Shown: positions 32,634-41,347 of the stretch, piece after piece
Numbering within the stretch: position 1 is the first letter of the stretch
Layout of the letters: each line of letters begins with the position of its first letter
NCBI RefSeq assembly: GCF_041052385.1
Contig: NZ_CP163439.1
Span: 7,181,001 to 7,245,000, forward strand
Direction: 5' to 3'
DNA: 64,000 bases
From: Streptomyces sp. R28
Lineage (GTDB): Bacteria; Actinomycetota; Actinomycetes; Streptomycetales; Streptomycetaceae
Translations under genes and position numbers: made by a program
The notes under the pieces: generated by a model
Seen by the model: only the letters and a program-made list of their open reading frames with translations
Told to the model about the DNA's origin: nothing
The model's database searches: none

Positions 32634-33199
32634 TGTCGTGTCCAAGCCCGAGTGACGAACGGACACTTCGGCTCACTCCTCGACCGTGGCCCGGTGCGTG
32701 AGTTCCTTGCGAGGGTGACTCGAACCGGCGCCGTGCGCGCGAGCGAGGCCGTCACGTCGTGAGCCCGTGCGCGGGGCGGGACCCGCTCTCCGCGCGGCGC
32801 ACGCTGCACGGCCCGACCTCCTGAAGGTCCGCGCGTCGCCGGCGGCCCCCTTCCCCCGCAGGCGGAACTCGTCCGCCCTCAACCCGTGCTCCGGGGGCGG
32901 CACATGCCGTGCCCCGGGGACGCCGGCCGGCCGACCGCCGAGCCCCGGCCGGAGCGGGCGGCCACCCGCACCCGCCCGAACAGCGCATCGGCACCCGCCT
33001 CTTCGGGCTCGCCCCGGTACCCGCCTGACGTGGTGTCGGCAGCCGGCGGGCACGCCTTCGCGGGCATCCCTCAATTGGCCCGCGCGGCTCGCGGACCCCG
33101 GGGCCCTGACCCACGATGAAGGCTCAGGGCCGAAACCCGCGTTCGCGCAGGTGAACACGGACGGCCGCCGCTTGCTCCCGCGAAGGAAGGGTCCGCCGG
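32634..33199. other. 566-base gene-free region upstream of the polyketide cluster
   Basis: Short frames exist on both strands, but none has a ribosome site with convincing codon pattern or recognisable product. The last 100 bases hold an 8-bp inverted repeat, GGCCCTGA (33102-33109) and TCAGGGCC (33124-33131), about 70 bases before the first cluster gene. The first gene's ribosome site is GAAGGAAGGG (33182-33191). The cluster promoter is presumably here. This interval also marks the left edge of the inserted cluster. Confidence 0.5.
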
Positions 33200-34309
33200 A
33201 TGACCACTTCGCCCTATACATCCCAGTCGGCATTCGACGGTTCCAGGATGCGCGTCATCCTGCTCGTCGATCTCCACGAAGGCGCCCAGCAAGAGTTCCT
33301 CGACGCGTACGAGTACATGCGTGACCGAGTCGCGTCGGTTCCCGGTCACCTCGGTGACCAGTTGTGCCAGTCCCTGGAGAACCCGTCCCAGTGGGTCATC
33401 ACGAGCGAATGGGCCACCGCCCCGCCGTACCTCGCCTGGGTGAACAGTGAAGAGCATCTCGAGACGGTCGGGCCCCTGCAGAGCTGCGTCCGTGAGCTGC
33501 GGTCGATGCGGTACAGCGTCGTCCGTGAGACCGGCCGTGCCCACCCGGACACCGGCGGACTCCAGACGGCCCTGCGGGTGGGCGACGGCGTGACCCGCCA
33601 TGCCCTGACCTTCACCGTCAAGCCCGGCTCCGAGTCCAAGGTCGCGGAGATCCTCGCCGACTACGCGCCGCCCCAGGCCCGCGTCGACGACTCCACGCGG
33701 CTGCGCCGCACCACCCTGTTCATGCACGGCAACCGGGTCGTGCGCACCGTCGAGGTCGAGGGCGACCTGATGGCGGCGCTGCGCCACGTCTCGCGGCAGC
33801 CCGAGGTACGGGCCGTCGAGGAGGCCCTCAACCCGCATCTGGAGCAGCACCGGGACCTGGCCGACCCCGAGTCCGCGCGGGCCTTCTTCGCCCGCGCCGC
33901 CATGCCGGCCGTCCACCATGTGGCACGCGGCGGACCGGACCCGGAGGGCCTCACGCGGCACGCCCTGTACTACCCGGCCCGGGCGGGCTGCGGCATGGCG
34001 CTGGCCCGGCTGCTCTCCCGGCAGGACGAGACCGCGGCCGCCGACCCGGCCGGCCCGGTGCACCGCAGCACCGTCTTCCAGCGGGAGGACATCGTCGTCC
34101 GCCTCATCGACGTACGCGGTGACCCCGAGACCGATCCGGTCAGGGCGCTCGGCATCCACGGTCCGCGCAAGGCCGCCGTGCTGGCACGTCTGCTCGACGG
34201 TGGCGCACTCGGCGTGGCCGGACCGCCCACGGGCGACCGGGAGGCGACCCGTCTCCTGACGCACGCCGAGATGGCGCTGATCACCGACCGCAGGGCTGCG
34301 CAGCCCTGA
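33200..34309 (+). CDS. SchA/CurD-like protein, first gene of the type II PKS cluster
   Basis: A 369-residue protein of the kind encoded by the first gene of spore-pigment clusters (whiE ORFI, schA, curD families). Residues 15-110 form a ferredoxin-like antibiotic-biosynthesis-monooxygenase (ABM) domain with the segment PGHLGDQLCQSLENPSQWVI. Residues 130-369 are the SchA/CurD-like part, with two repeated RHAL.F/Y motifs (TRHALTFTVKPG and TRHALYYPARAG) that suggest internal duplication. The role in pigment assembly is unproven. A stand-alone relative of the N-terminal domain sits at 42613-42939. Cluster genes to 38392 run on the same strand with short gaps or overlaps. Confidence 0.87.
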   Translation: MTTSPYTSQSAFDGSRMRVILLVDLHEGAQQEFLDAYEYMRDRVASVPGHLGDQLCQSLENPSQWVITSEWATAPPYLAWVNSEEHLETVGPLQSCVRELRSMRYSVVRETGRAHPDTGGLQTALRVGDGVTRHALTFTVKPGSESKVAEILADYAPPQARVDDSTRLRRTTLFMHGNRVVRTVEVEGDLMAALRHVSRQPEVRAVEEALNPHLEQHRDLADPESARAFFARAAMPAVHHVARGGPDPEGLTRHALYYPARAGCGMALARLLSRQDETAAADPAGPVHRSTVFQREDIVVRLIDVRGDPETDPVRALGIHGPRKAAVLARLLDGGALGVAGPPTGDREATRLLTHAEMALITDRRAAQP

Positions 34310-34358
34310 CGGCACAGCGCAGGGACCCCCACCCCACCGACCGACCTGGAGACAGACC

Positions 34359-34823
34359 ATGGAGAAGATGCGCCCGCGCGTCGTGGACGTGAACGAGATC
34401 GAGCCCAACCGCAAGCGTGGTGGCGACCTGCGCACCCTGCTCACCCCTGTCACGGTGGGTGCCACGAGCGGGTTCATGGGCCTCGCCATCATGCGGCCCG
34501 GCGAACGCATCAGCGAGCACTACCACCCGTACTCCGAGGAGTTCGTGTACGTCGTCGAGGGCAGGTTGGAGGTCGACCTGGACGGAGAAACGTTTTCCCT
34601 CCGTGCCGACCAGGGCCTCATGATCCCCATCGACATGCGGCACCGCTTCCGCAACGTCGGTGACGAGGAGGCCCGGATGGTCTTCCATCTGAGCCCGCTG
34701 GCCCCGAAGCCGAGCCTCGGCCACGTCGACACGGAGGCCCCGGAGATCAGCGACGACCTCAAGCCGTACCCGCTCGTCCAGGAGGAGAGCGGGCGTCCCG
34801 AACGGCGCGGGGTCCTCTCGTGA
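34359..34823 (+). CDS. Cupin-domain protein of the PKS cluster
   Basis: A 154-residue single cupin barrel, equivalent in position to whiE ORFII. Metal ligands are visible as HYHPYSEE (motif 1: two His and a Glu) and the second motif MIPIDMRHRFRN. Such cupins in aromatic polyketide clusters are thought to act as oxygenases or cyclisation helpers; the precise step is unknown. Its GTGA end overlaps the ketosynthase start (34820-34823), so it is coupled to the minimal PKS. Confidence 0.9.
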   Translation: MEKMRPRVVDVNEIEPNRKRGGDLRTLLTPVTVGATSGFMGLAIMRPGERISEHYHPYSEEFVYVVEGRLEVDLDGETFSLRADQGLMIPIDMRHRFRNVGDEEARMVFHLSPLAPKPSLGHVDTEAPEISDDLKPYPLVQEESGRPERRGVLS

Positions 34824-36088
34824 CCCGGCGGGTGGCGGTCACCGGCATAGGCGTGGTCGCTCCGGGAGGCATAGGGGTGTCCGCGTTCTGGGACCTCCTC
34901 TCGGGCGGCCGTACCGCGACACGAGGCATCACCCTGTTCGACCCCGAGGGGCTGCGGTCCCGGATCGCCGCCGAGTGCGACTTCGATCCGCTCGCCCACG
35001 GGCTCGAACCCGAGCTGGTCGAACGCGCCGACCGCTACATACAGTTCGCCGTCGTCGCCGCGACGGAGGCCGTGACCGACAGCGGAGTCGACTTCGGCGC
35101 GGAGGACCCCTGGCGCGTGGCCGTGTCCCTGGGCAGCGCGGTGGGCGGCACGACCCGGCTGGAGCACGACTACGTCCTGGTCAGCGAAGGCGGGCAGCGC
35201 TGGGACGTCGACCACCGCGCCGCGGACCCGTACCTGCACCGGGCCTTCTCGCCCAGCACGCTGGCGTCGGACGTCGCGGAACGGTTCGGCGCCCAGGGGC
35301 CCGTGCAGACCGTGTCCACCGGCTGCACCTCCGGGCTCGACGCGGTGGGCTACGCCTTCCACACCATCGAGGAGGGCCGCGCCGACATCTGCATCACCGG
35401 GGCGTCGGACTCGCCGATCTCCCCGATCACCATGGCCTGCTTCGACGCCATCAAGGCCACCTCACCCAACAACGACGACCCGGCGCACGCGTCGAGGCCC
35501 TTCGACGCCCACCGCGACGGATTCGTCATGGGCGAGGGCGCCGCCGTCCTCGTACTGGAGGACCTGGAGCACGCCCGTGCGCGCGGCGCGCACGTGTACT
35601 GCGAGATAGGCGGCTACGCCACCTTCGGCAACGCCTACCACATGACCGGGCTGACCAGTGAGGGACTGGAGATGGCCCGGGCCATCGACGCCGCGCTCGA
35701 CCACGCGCGCGTGGACCCCACGGACATCGACTACGTCAACGCACACGGCTCCGGCACCCGACAGAACGACCGTCACGAGACCGCCGCGGTCAAGAAGTCC
35801 CTCGGCTCCCACGCCTACGACACACCCATGAGCTCGATCAAGTCCATGGTGGGCCACTCGCTCGGGGCGATCGGCGCGATCGAGGTCGTCGCCTGTGTGC
35901 TCGCCCTGGCCCGGCAGGTGGTGCCGCCCACGGCGAACTACGAGACCCCGGACCCCGAGTGCGACCTGGACTACGTACCGCGCACCGCACGCTCGCGCAG
36001 GCTCGACAACGTGCTCTCCGTGGGCAGCGGCTTCGGCGGTTTCCAGTCCGCGGTGCTCCTGACGGGGCCGGGTGGGAGGACGAAATGA
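34820..36088 (+). CDS. Type II polyketide ketosynthase alpha subunit (KS-alpha)
   Basis: Catalyses decarboxylative condensation of malonyl-ACP units as a heterodimer with the chain length factor. The 422 residues carry the full catalytic set: nucleophile Cys169 in STGCTSGLDAVG, His309 in VNAHGSGTRQND and His346 in KSMVGHSLGAIG, with Lys341. The start is GTG at 34820, overlapping the cupin stop; the end overlaps the CLF start (ATGA at 36085). The gene order around it is that of spore-pigment clusters, which make long polyketide chains (C24 in whiE, from literature memory). Confidence 0.96.
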   Translation: MTRRVAVTGIGVVAPGGIGVSAFWDLLSGGRTATRGITLFDPEGLRSRIAAECDFDPLAHGLEPELVERADRYIQFAVVAATEAVTDSGVDFGAEDPWRVAVSLGSAVGGTTRLEHDYVLVSEGGQRWDVDHRAADPYLHRAFSPSTLASDVAERFGAQGPVQTVSTGCTSGLDAVGYAFHTIEEGRADICITGASDSPISPITMACFDAIKATSPNNDDPAHASRPFDAHRDGFVMGEGAAVLVLEDLEHARARGAHVYCEIGGYATFGNAYHMTGLTSEGLEMARAIDAALDHARVDPTDIDYVNAHGSGTRQNDRHETAAVKKSLGSHAYDTPMSSIKSMVGHSLGAIGAIEVVACVLALARQVVPPTANYETPDPECDLDYVPRTARSRRLDNVLSVGSGFGGFQSAVLLTGPGGRTK

Positions 36089-37338
36089 GTGGTAGTGGTA
36101 TACGCCCCCGGCAGACCGCCGTCACGGGGATCGGTGTGGTCGCGCCCAACGGCCTGCACGCGGACACCTACTGGAAGTCCGTCAAGGAGGGCGCGAGCGT
36201 CCTGGACCGGATAACCCGGGACGGCTGCGAGCACCTTCCGCTCCGTATCGCCGGCGAGGTCCGCGGATTCGACGCGTCGGCGTTCATCGAGGAGACCTTC
36301 CTCGTCCAGACCGACAAGTTCACCCACTTCGCCCTGGCCGCCGCCGACGCCGCTCTGCAGGACGCGGGGCTGAGCAGCAGCGCCGCCGACTCCCCGTACT
36401 CCGTCGGCGTGGTCACCGCGGCCGGCTCCGGCGGCGGCGAGTTCGGCCAGCGGGAACTGCAGAAGCTGTGGGGACAGGGATCCCGGTTCGTCGGGCCCTA
36501 CCAGTCCATCGCCTGGTTCTACGCGGCCAGCACCGGCCAGATCTCCATCCGCAGCGGCTTCAAGGGCCCCTGCGGGGTGGTGGCCAGCGACGAGGCCGGC
36601 GGTCTGGACGCCGTCGCGCACGCCTCCCGGGCCGTGGACCGGGGTACGGAGGTGGTCGTGGTCGGGGCGGCCGAGGCCCCGCTCGCCCCCTACTCCGGGG
36701 TCTGCCAGCTCGGATACCCCGAACTCAGCACCGTCGAGGACCCGGCCCGCGCCTACCGTCCCTTCACCTCGGCGGCCTGCGGCTTCGTGCCGGCAGAGGG
36801 CGGGGCCGTGCTGATCGTGGAGGACCTGGACCGGGCACAGCGCCGTGCCGCGGTGGTCCGGGCCACGGTGGCGGGGCACGCCGCCACGTTCACCGGCGCC
36901 TCGCGCTGGGAGCAGTCACGGGAAGGGCTCGCGCACGCCATCCGCGGCGCCCTCGACGAGGCCGGCTGCGCACCGGAGGAGATCGACGTGGTCTTCGCCG
37001 ACGCGCTCGGCGTCCCGGAGGCGGACCGCGCCGAGGCCCTCGCCCTCGCCGACGCCCTCGGCCCGCACGGCACCAAGGTGCCCGTCACGGCGCCCAAGAC
37101 CGGCATCGGGCGGTCCTACTGCGGGGCACCCCTGCTGGACATCGTGGCCGCGGTGCAGGCCATGGAGCACGGGCAGATACCGCCGACCCCGAACGTCTTC
37201 GACGTCTGCCACGACATCGACCTGGTGACCGCCACGGCACGCCCGGCCGAGCTCCGCACGGCCCTGGTCCTGAGCCGGGGACTCATGGGCTCCAACGCGG
37301 CGCTCGTGCTGCGCCGCGGCCCCGGATCCGCCGTATAG
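36085..37338 (+). CDS. Chain length factor (KS-beta)
   Basis: The catalytically altered partner of KS-alpha that sets chain length and helps prime by malonyl decarboxylation. The 417 residues keep the thiolase fold but the active Cys is replaced: the segment reads CGVVASDEAGGLDAVA with Glu170 where well-studied CLFs have Gln. The downstream His positions are also changed, as expected for KS-beta. ATGA coupling with KS-alpha enforces equal expression. A GGGAGGA site precedes the ATG at 36085. Confidence 0.95.
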   Translation: MSGSGIRPRQTAVTGIGVVAPNGLHADTYWKSVKEGASVLDRITRDGCEHLPLRIAGEVRGFDASAFIEETFLVQTDKFTHFALAAADAALQDAGLSSSAADSPYSVGVVTAAGSGGGEFGQRELQKLWGQGSRFVGPYQSIAWFYAASTGQISIRSGFKGPCGVVASDEAGGLDAVAHASRAVDRGTEVVVVGAAEAPLAPYSGVCQLGYPELSTVEDPARAYRPFTSAACGFVPAEGGAVLIVEDLDRAQRRAAVVRATVAGHAATFTGASRWEQSREGLAHAIRGALDEAGCAPEEIDVVFADALGVPEADRAEALALADALGPHGTKVPVTAPKTGIGRSYCGAPLLDIVAAVQAMEHGQIPPTPNVFDVCHDIDLVTATARPAELRTALVLSRGLMGSNAALVLRRGPGSAV

Positions 37339-37357
37339 AACGACAAGGAGAACGCGT

Positions 37358-37624
37358 ATGACCACTGAAGTGACCCAAGTGACCGTCGAGGAACTGGCCA
37401 CGCTGATGAAGAAGGCCGCCGGTGTGACCGTCGACCCGCACGACCTCGCAAGGCGGGCGGACTCCACCTTCGCCGAGTTCGGGCTGGACTCGCTCGGCCT
37501 CCTCGGCATCGTGGGCGAGCTGGAGAACCGGCACGGCCGGGCGCTGCCCACCGACGCGGAGCGGTGCAAGAGCCCTCGCGCCTTCCTCGACCTCGTCAAC
37601 GGCGCACTCACGACGGGAGCCTGA
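37358..37624 (+). CDS. Acyl carrier protein of the type II PKS
   Basis: An 88-residue carrier protein. The phosphopantetheine attachment site is Ser45 in FGLDSLGLLG. The rest has the helical ACP pattern (EELATLMKKAAGV, then EIVGELENRHG-like helix 3). It lies 19 bases after the CLF with AAGGAGAA before the ATG, and its stop is one base before the aromatase GTG. This completes the minimal PKS (KS, CLF, ACP). Confidence 0.95.
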   Translation: MTTEVTQVTVEELATLMKKAAGVTVDPHDLARRADSTFAEFGLDSLGLLGIVGELENRHGRALPTDAERCKSPRAFLDLVNGALTTGA

Positions 37625-37625
37625 G

Positions 37626-38084
37626 GTGGCCGGACACACGGAGAACGAGATCACCATCGCCGCACCCCTCGACCTCGTCTGGGACATGACGAACGACCTG
37701 GACAGATGGCCGAAGCTGTTCAGCGAGTACGCGTCCTGCGAGGTGCTGTCCCGCGAGGGCGACACGGTGACCTTCCGCCTGACCATGCACCCCGACGAGA
37801 ACGGCAAGGTGTGGAGCTGGGTCTCGGAACGGGTCGCCGACCGCGAGAAGCTCATCGTGCGGGCCCGCAGGGTCGAGACCGGTCCGTTCGAGTACATGAA
37901 CATCGTGTGGGAGTACGAGGAGACCCCCGACGGCACCCGGATGCACTGGACTCAGGACTTCGCCATGAAGCCCGACGCCCCGGTCGACGACGCCTGGATG
38001 ACCGACAACATCAACCGCAACTCGCCCATCCAGATGGCCCTCATCCGCGACCGCATCGAGGAGGTCTCATGCACCACGCCCTGA
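37626..38084 (+). CDS. Aromatase/cyclase, single START/SRPBCC domain
   Basis: A 152-residue monodomain polyketide aromatase, equivalent to whiE ORFVI and TcmN N-terminal domain. The family start HTENEITIAAPLDLVWDMTNDLDRWPKLF-type pattern is seen (first 20 residues AGHTENEITIAAPLDLVWDM). The central VWSWVSERVADREK and C-terminal HWTQDFAMKPDAP line the product cavity. The enzyme folds the poly-beta-ketone and aromatises the first ring(s). GTG start at 37626; its end overlaps the next cyclase by 16 bases. Confidence 0.94.
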   Translation: MAGHTENEITIAAPLDLVWDMTNDLDRWPKLFSEYASCEVLSREGDTVTFRLTMHPDENGKVWSWVSERVADREKLIVRARRVETGPFEYMNIVWEYEETPDGTRMHWTQDFAMKPDAPVDDAWMTDNINRNSPIQMALIRDRIEEVSCTTP

Positions 38085-38392
38085 TCGTCGCCAGGATGGC
38101 CCCGCAGTCGGCACCGGACATCGCCGACGTCTTCGCGGCCTCCGACCGCGGCGAACTCCCGCACCTCGTCGGGGTGACCCAGCGCTCCCTGTTCCAGTTC
38201 GGCGATGTGTACATGCACTTCATCGAAGCCGAGCAGGACCCGGGTCCCGCCATCGCGAAGGTGGCCGGGCACCCCGAGTTCGTCGACATCAGCAGCAGGC
38301 TCGAAGCGTTCGTCAGCCCGTACGACCCGCAGACCTGGCGGAGTCCGAAGGACGCGATGGCGCGGCGCTTCTACCACTGGCGGCGGGACTGA
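38069..38392 (+). CDS. TcmI-family polyketide cyclase
   Basis: A 107-residue ferredoxin-like-fold cyclase beginning MHHALIVARMAPQSAPDIAD, the standard start of TcmI/WhiE-ORFVII proteins. It should close later rings after the aromatase. The ATG at 38069 lies inside the end of the aromatase gene. The C-terminus AMARRFYHWRRD is family-typical. A strong hairpin follows at 38423, ending the seven-gene operon. Confidence 0.94.
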   Translation: MHHALIVARMAPQSAPDIADVFAASDRGELPHLVGVTQRSLFQFGDVYMHFIEAEQDPGPAIAKVAGHPEFVDISSRLEAFVSPYDPQTWRSPKDAMARRFYHWRRD

Positions 38393-38422
38393 ACCCAGGC
38401 AGCGGGACCGCCGAACGAAGTG

Positions 38423-38460
38423 AGCCGCCGCCCGCGCTGAACCAGGCGCGGGCGGCGGCT
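38423..38460. terminator. Bidirectional terminator inside the PKS cluster
   Basis: AGCCGCCGCCCGCG (38423-38436) pairs perfectly with CGCGGGCGGCGGCT (38447-38460) around a ten-base loop. It separates the convergent PKS operon and amidohydrolase gene. Confidence 0.85.
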
Positions 38461-38475
38461 TCGGCGTGCGGCCGG

Positions 38476-39441
38476 TCACCGACGCGCGAGCGCCGGCATC
38501 AGCCGCAGGGCGTTCTCCCGGTTGATGCCCTCCAGTTGCTCCGCCGAGAGGAACGGGTCGCTGTCCAGAGCGGGCGCCACGCTGTCGGCGATGACATGCG
38601 CGGGGGTGGGCGGCCAGTCCGTGCCGAAGAGGATGCGGTCGGGGTCCACCGTCGTCAGCAGGGTGGGCGTGGCCGAGGGGGACATGGGGCCCGCCGTGTC
38701 GAAGTAGAACCGGTGCAGGTAGTCACGGACCCGGCCGGGCTCGATGGGCGGCGTGATGCGCCCGCCGAAGAGTTCGAGCCGGGTGGCCATGTACGGGAGG
38801 AAGCCTCCTCCGTGCGGCAGGATGAAGCTGAGGTTCGGATAGCGGTCCAGGGTGCCGTTCCTGATGAGGTTGATGGCCGCGCGCGTGGTGTCCATGAGGA
38901 AGTCGCACACGAAGGGCGGCATGCCCGGCAGCCCCGCGGCGCCGTCCTTCCCGGCCGGTACGTCCATGGGGTGCGTGCTGATGACCGCGGACCGGTCGTT
39001 CAGCTCCTGCAGAAGGCGGTCGTGCGACTCGTCCCCGAGCACCACGCCGTCCATGCTCGTGCGCGTGCTCACCCCGATGGCTCCGAGCTCGTCCAGGCCG
39101 TACGCCAGGCTCCACGACGACAGTTCCAGGTCGTCGAGGAACACGGGGGTGAAGAAGGCGAAGCGTGCGGGGTGGCTCTCGACGACGTCGGCCGCCGCCC
39201 GCAGGGCGACACGTGCGCTCTCCTGGCGCTCCGCACGCTCACGGAGCCGGCCGAGCATCGCGACGGTCATGACGGACGTGCCGATGCCCGTCTTGTCCAT
39301 GACCTCCAGTGCCGTGCCCAGGTCCCAGCGTGTCCACCAGGGCAGCTTCTCGCGGTTGACCACTCCTCGTTCCTCGGCCCAGTCCAGCCAGGCGGGGGCG
39401 GTGAAGTGGTGGTGGACGTCGACGCGTCCGGCAAGGGTCAT
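38476..39441 (-). CDS. Amidohydrolase-superfamily protein (ACMSD/decarboxylase type)
   Basis: A 321-residue TIM-barrel metal enzyme. Metal-site features are VDVHHHF (residues 8-13), the His in VISTHPMD, the PHGGG motif and the Asp in GTDWPPTP. This pattern is that of the amidohydrolase_2 family, which includes aromatic acid decarboxylases such as ACMSD and gamma-resorcylate decarboxylase. In this setting it could remove the terminal carboxyl of an aromatic polyketide or hydrolyse an intermediate; this is inference. It is convergent with the PKS operon and lies 114 bases downstream of the FAD hydroxylase on the same strand, perhaps cotranscribed. Confidence 0.88.
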   Translation of the reverse strand: MTLAGRVDVHHHFTAPAWLDWAEERGVVNREKLPWWTRWDLGTALEVMDKTGIGTSVMTVAMLGRLRERAERQESARVALRAAADVVESHPARFAFFTPVFLDDLELSSWSLAYGLDELGAIGVSTRTSMDGVVLGDESHDRLLQELNDRSAVISTHPMDVPAGKDGAAGLPGMPPFVCDFLMDTTRAAINLIRNGTLDRYPNLSFILPHGGGFLPYMATRLELFGGRITPPIEPGRVRDYLHRFYFDTAGPMSPSATPTLLTTVDPDRILFGTDWPPTPAHVIADSVAPALDSDPFLSAEQLEGINRENALRLMPALARR

Positions 39442-39503
39442 AACAACGTCCTAGGTGTGGGTCGTCCAGTGGGGGCGTTCAGTCGGGGTCAGGCGGAAGG
39501 CCG

Positions 39504-39543
39504 GCCAGGAGGAGGTCAGCCAGGAGGAGGTCGGCCAGGAGGG
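39504..39543. repeat. 15-bp tandem repeat
   Basis: The unit GCCAGGAGGAGGTCR occurs at 39504-39518 and 39519-39533, with a partial third copy at 39534-39543. It lies directly after the hydroxylase stop, in the spacer before the amidohydrolase gene on the minus strand. Confidence 0.7.
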
Positions 39544-39555
39544 TGGCGGCGGCCT

Positions 39556-41229
39556 TCAGTCGTGGCAGAGCACGGACCGCAGCACCTTCGTCAGCACGCG
39601 ATCGGCGTCCGGCATCGCCGCGTCCGTCCGCCAGGCGACGAAGCCGTCGGGGCGTACGAGTACGGCACCGTCCTCGGCCGTGCCGTGCAGCTCCGCCCAG
39701 TCGGCGTCCGGGTCGGGGGCGAGGTCGTGGTCGGGTCCCGTGCCGACGAGATACACCTCGACCGGGATGCCCAGGTTCGAGGAGGCCTTCTCCGCCGCGG
39801 TCCGCCACTTCTGCCCTCCGGACCCGGCGAGCAGCACGAAGGAACGCTCGTACAGGTCGAGCGTGGAGATCCTGCCGCCCTCCGTCATCACCCACATGTG
39901 GGGCGCACGGCTCCCCGGCTCGCCGCCCAGCTGGAAGGCATCGGGGACGATCGGCCGCTCGGCGGGGGCGTCCACCACGGCAGGGGACGCGTAGCGGTAG
40001 CAGAGGGAGACGGTCATCAGGTCCGCCGGGTCGTTGTTGCGTCCCGCGGCGGGACTGAATCCCGGGTGCTGCTCGTCGGCGGCCTGGACGCACGCCCGGG
40101 TGCCGGTCGCGAGGGCGACGGGCCGCCGTTCGAGCTCGTAGGTGTCGAGGAGCGGCGGGCCCGCCCAGCCGCGGAGCACCGAGGCCAGCTTCCAGGCGAG
40201 GTTGTGGGCGTCCTGGATGCCGGTGTTGGAGCCGAACGCCCCGGTGGGGGGCATCTCGTGGACCGCATCCCCGGCCAGGAAGACCCGGCCCTCGCTGTAT
40301 CTGTCCGCGACCCGCTTCGACGCGTGCCAGGGCGCCTTCCCCGTGACCTCGATGTCGAGGTCCGCGACGCCGACGGCAGCGCGGATGTGGGCCGCCAGCC
40401 TCTCGTCGGTGAAGTCCTCCAGCTCCTCGCCCCGGTCGGGATACCAGGGAACGTGGATCACCCATCGCTCCTCGTTGTCCACCGGCAGCAAGGCACCTTC
40501 GCCCTGGGGGTCGGTGACGTAGCAGACGACGAATCGTTTCTCTCCGACGTACTTCCTGAGCGCCCTGCTGCGGAACGTGACGCTCACGTTGTGGAACAGC
40601 TCGCCCGGCCCCGACTGGCCGATCCCCAACTGGTTGCGGACGGGGCTCCTCGGGCCGTCGGCGGCCACCAGGAAGTCGGCGTTCACCGTGTAGGTCTCAC
40701 CGGTCTCCCGGTGCCTGATCCGCGCCTGCACTCCCTCGCCGTGCTGTGTGAAGGAGAGCATCTCCGAGTGGAAGCGGATGTCGGCACCCTGCTCGGTGGC
40801 GTAGCTCAGCAGGACCGGCTCGAGATCGTTCTGACTGCACAGGCACCAGTCCGAGGAGCTGACCCGGGTGACGTCCATGCCTCCGGAGATGTCCCCGACG
40901 ATCCAGCGGCGCTGTTCCCCGGTGAGAGTGTCCACCTGGAGAATGCCGTCGTTTCCGGCGAGAACGTGGGCCGCCTCCCGAATACGGGATTCCAGCCCCG
41001 CGGTCCGGTAAATCTCCATGGTGCGCACGTTGTTGCCGCGGCCACGCGGATGTGTCGATGTCGCGGCATGGCGCTCCACGAGCATGTGCTCGATGCCGAG
41101 GCGCCCCAGGAATACCGAAGTGGAAAGACCCACCAGGGATCCGCCGACGATGAGAACTGGTACAGATTCCGCTTCGTGTCCGCTCACGTCGACGATGTTT
41201 ACCAGGCCGGACTGCCACACACACGTCAT
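39556..41229 (-). CDS. FAD-dependent aromatic hydroxylase of the PKS cluster
   Basis: A 557-residue class A flavoprotein monooxygenase related to the divergent hydroxylase (ORFVIII) of spore-pigment clusters and to PHBH-type polyketide hydroxylases. Motifs are the FAD-binding GGSLVG (29-34, Ser replacing the middle Gly), the DG motif AADGPRSPVRNQLG and the GD motif VFLAGDAVHEMPPTGAFGSN. The C-terminal thioredoxin-like region is present. I kept the ATG at 41229; starts up to GTG 41187 are possible. It is divergent from the P450 gene across 118 bases, so they probably share control. Confidence 0.92.
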   Translation of the reverse strand: MTCVWQSGLVNIVDVSGHEAESVPVLIVGGSLVGLSTSVFLGRLGIEHMLVERHAATSTHPRGRGNNVRTMEIYRTAGLESRIREAAHVLAGNDGILQVDTLTGEQRRWIVGDISGGMDVTRVSSSDWCLCSQNDLEPVLLSYATEQGADIRFHSEMLSFTQHGEGVQARIRHRETGETYTVNADFLVAADGPRSPVRNQLGIGQSGPGELFHNVSVTFRSRALRKYVGEKRFVVCYVTDPQGEGALLPVDNEERWVIHVPWYPDRGEELEDFTDERLAAHIRAAVGVADLDIEVTGKAPWHASKRVADRYSEGRVFLAGDAVHEMPPTGAFGSNTGIQDAHNLAWKLASVLRGWAGPPLLDTYELERRPVALATGTRACVQAADEQHPGFSPAAGRNNDPADLMTVSLCYRYASPAVVDAPAERPIVPDAFQLGGEPGSRAPHMWVMTEGGRISTLDLYERSFVLLAGSGGQKWRTAAEKASSNLGIPVEVYLVGTGPDHDLAPDPDADWAELHGTAEDGAVLVRPDGFVAWRTDAAMPDADRVLTKVLRSVLCHD

Positions 41230-41347
41230 ACGACGACCCGACCCATATGGCGCAGTGCCGTTTGCGGCGCGGTGTCGCCCGGGAAACGGTGGCTCTGACC
41301 GACGGAATCCGACCGCCGGAATCCACGCCTACCCCGGGGATCCAGTC

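Noticed and set aside
32634..33233. Possible genes on either strand between the thiamine-binding gene and the PKS cluster
   Set aside because: The frames are Arg/Pro/Gly-rich shadows without recognisable domains or ribosome sites.
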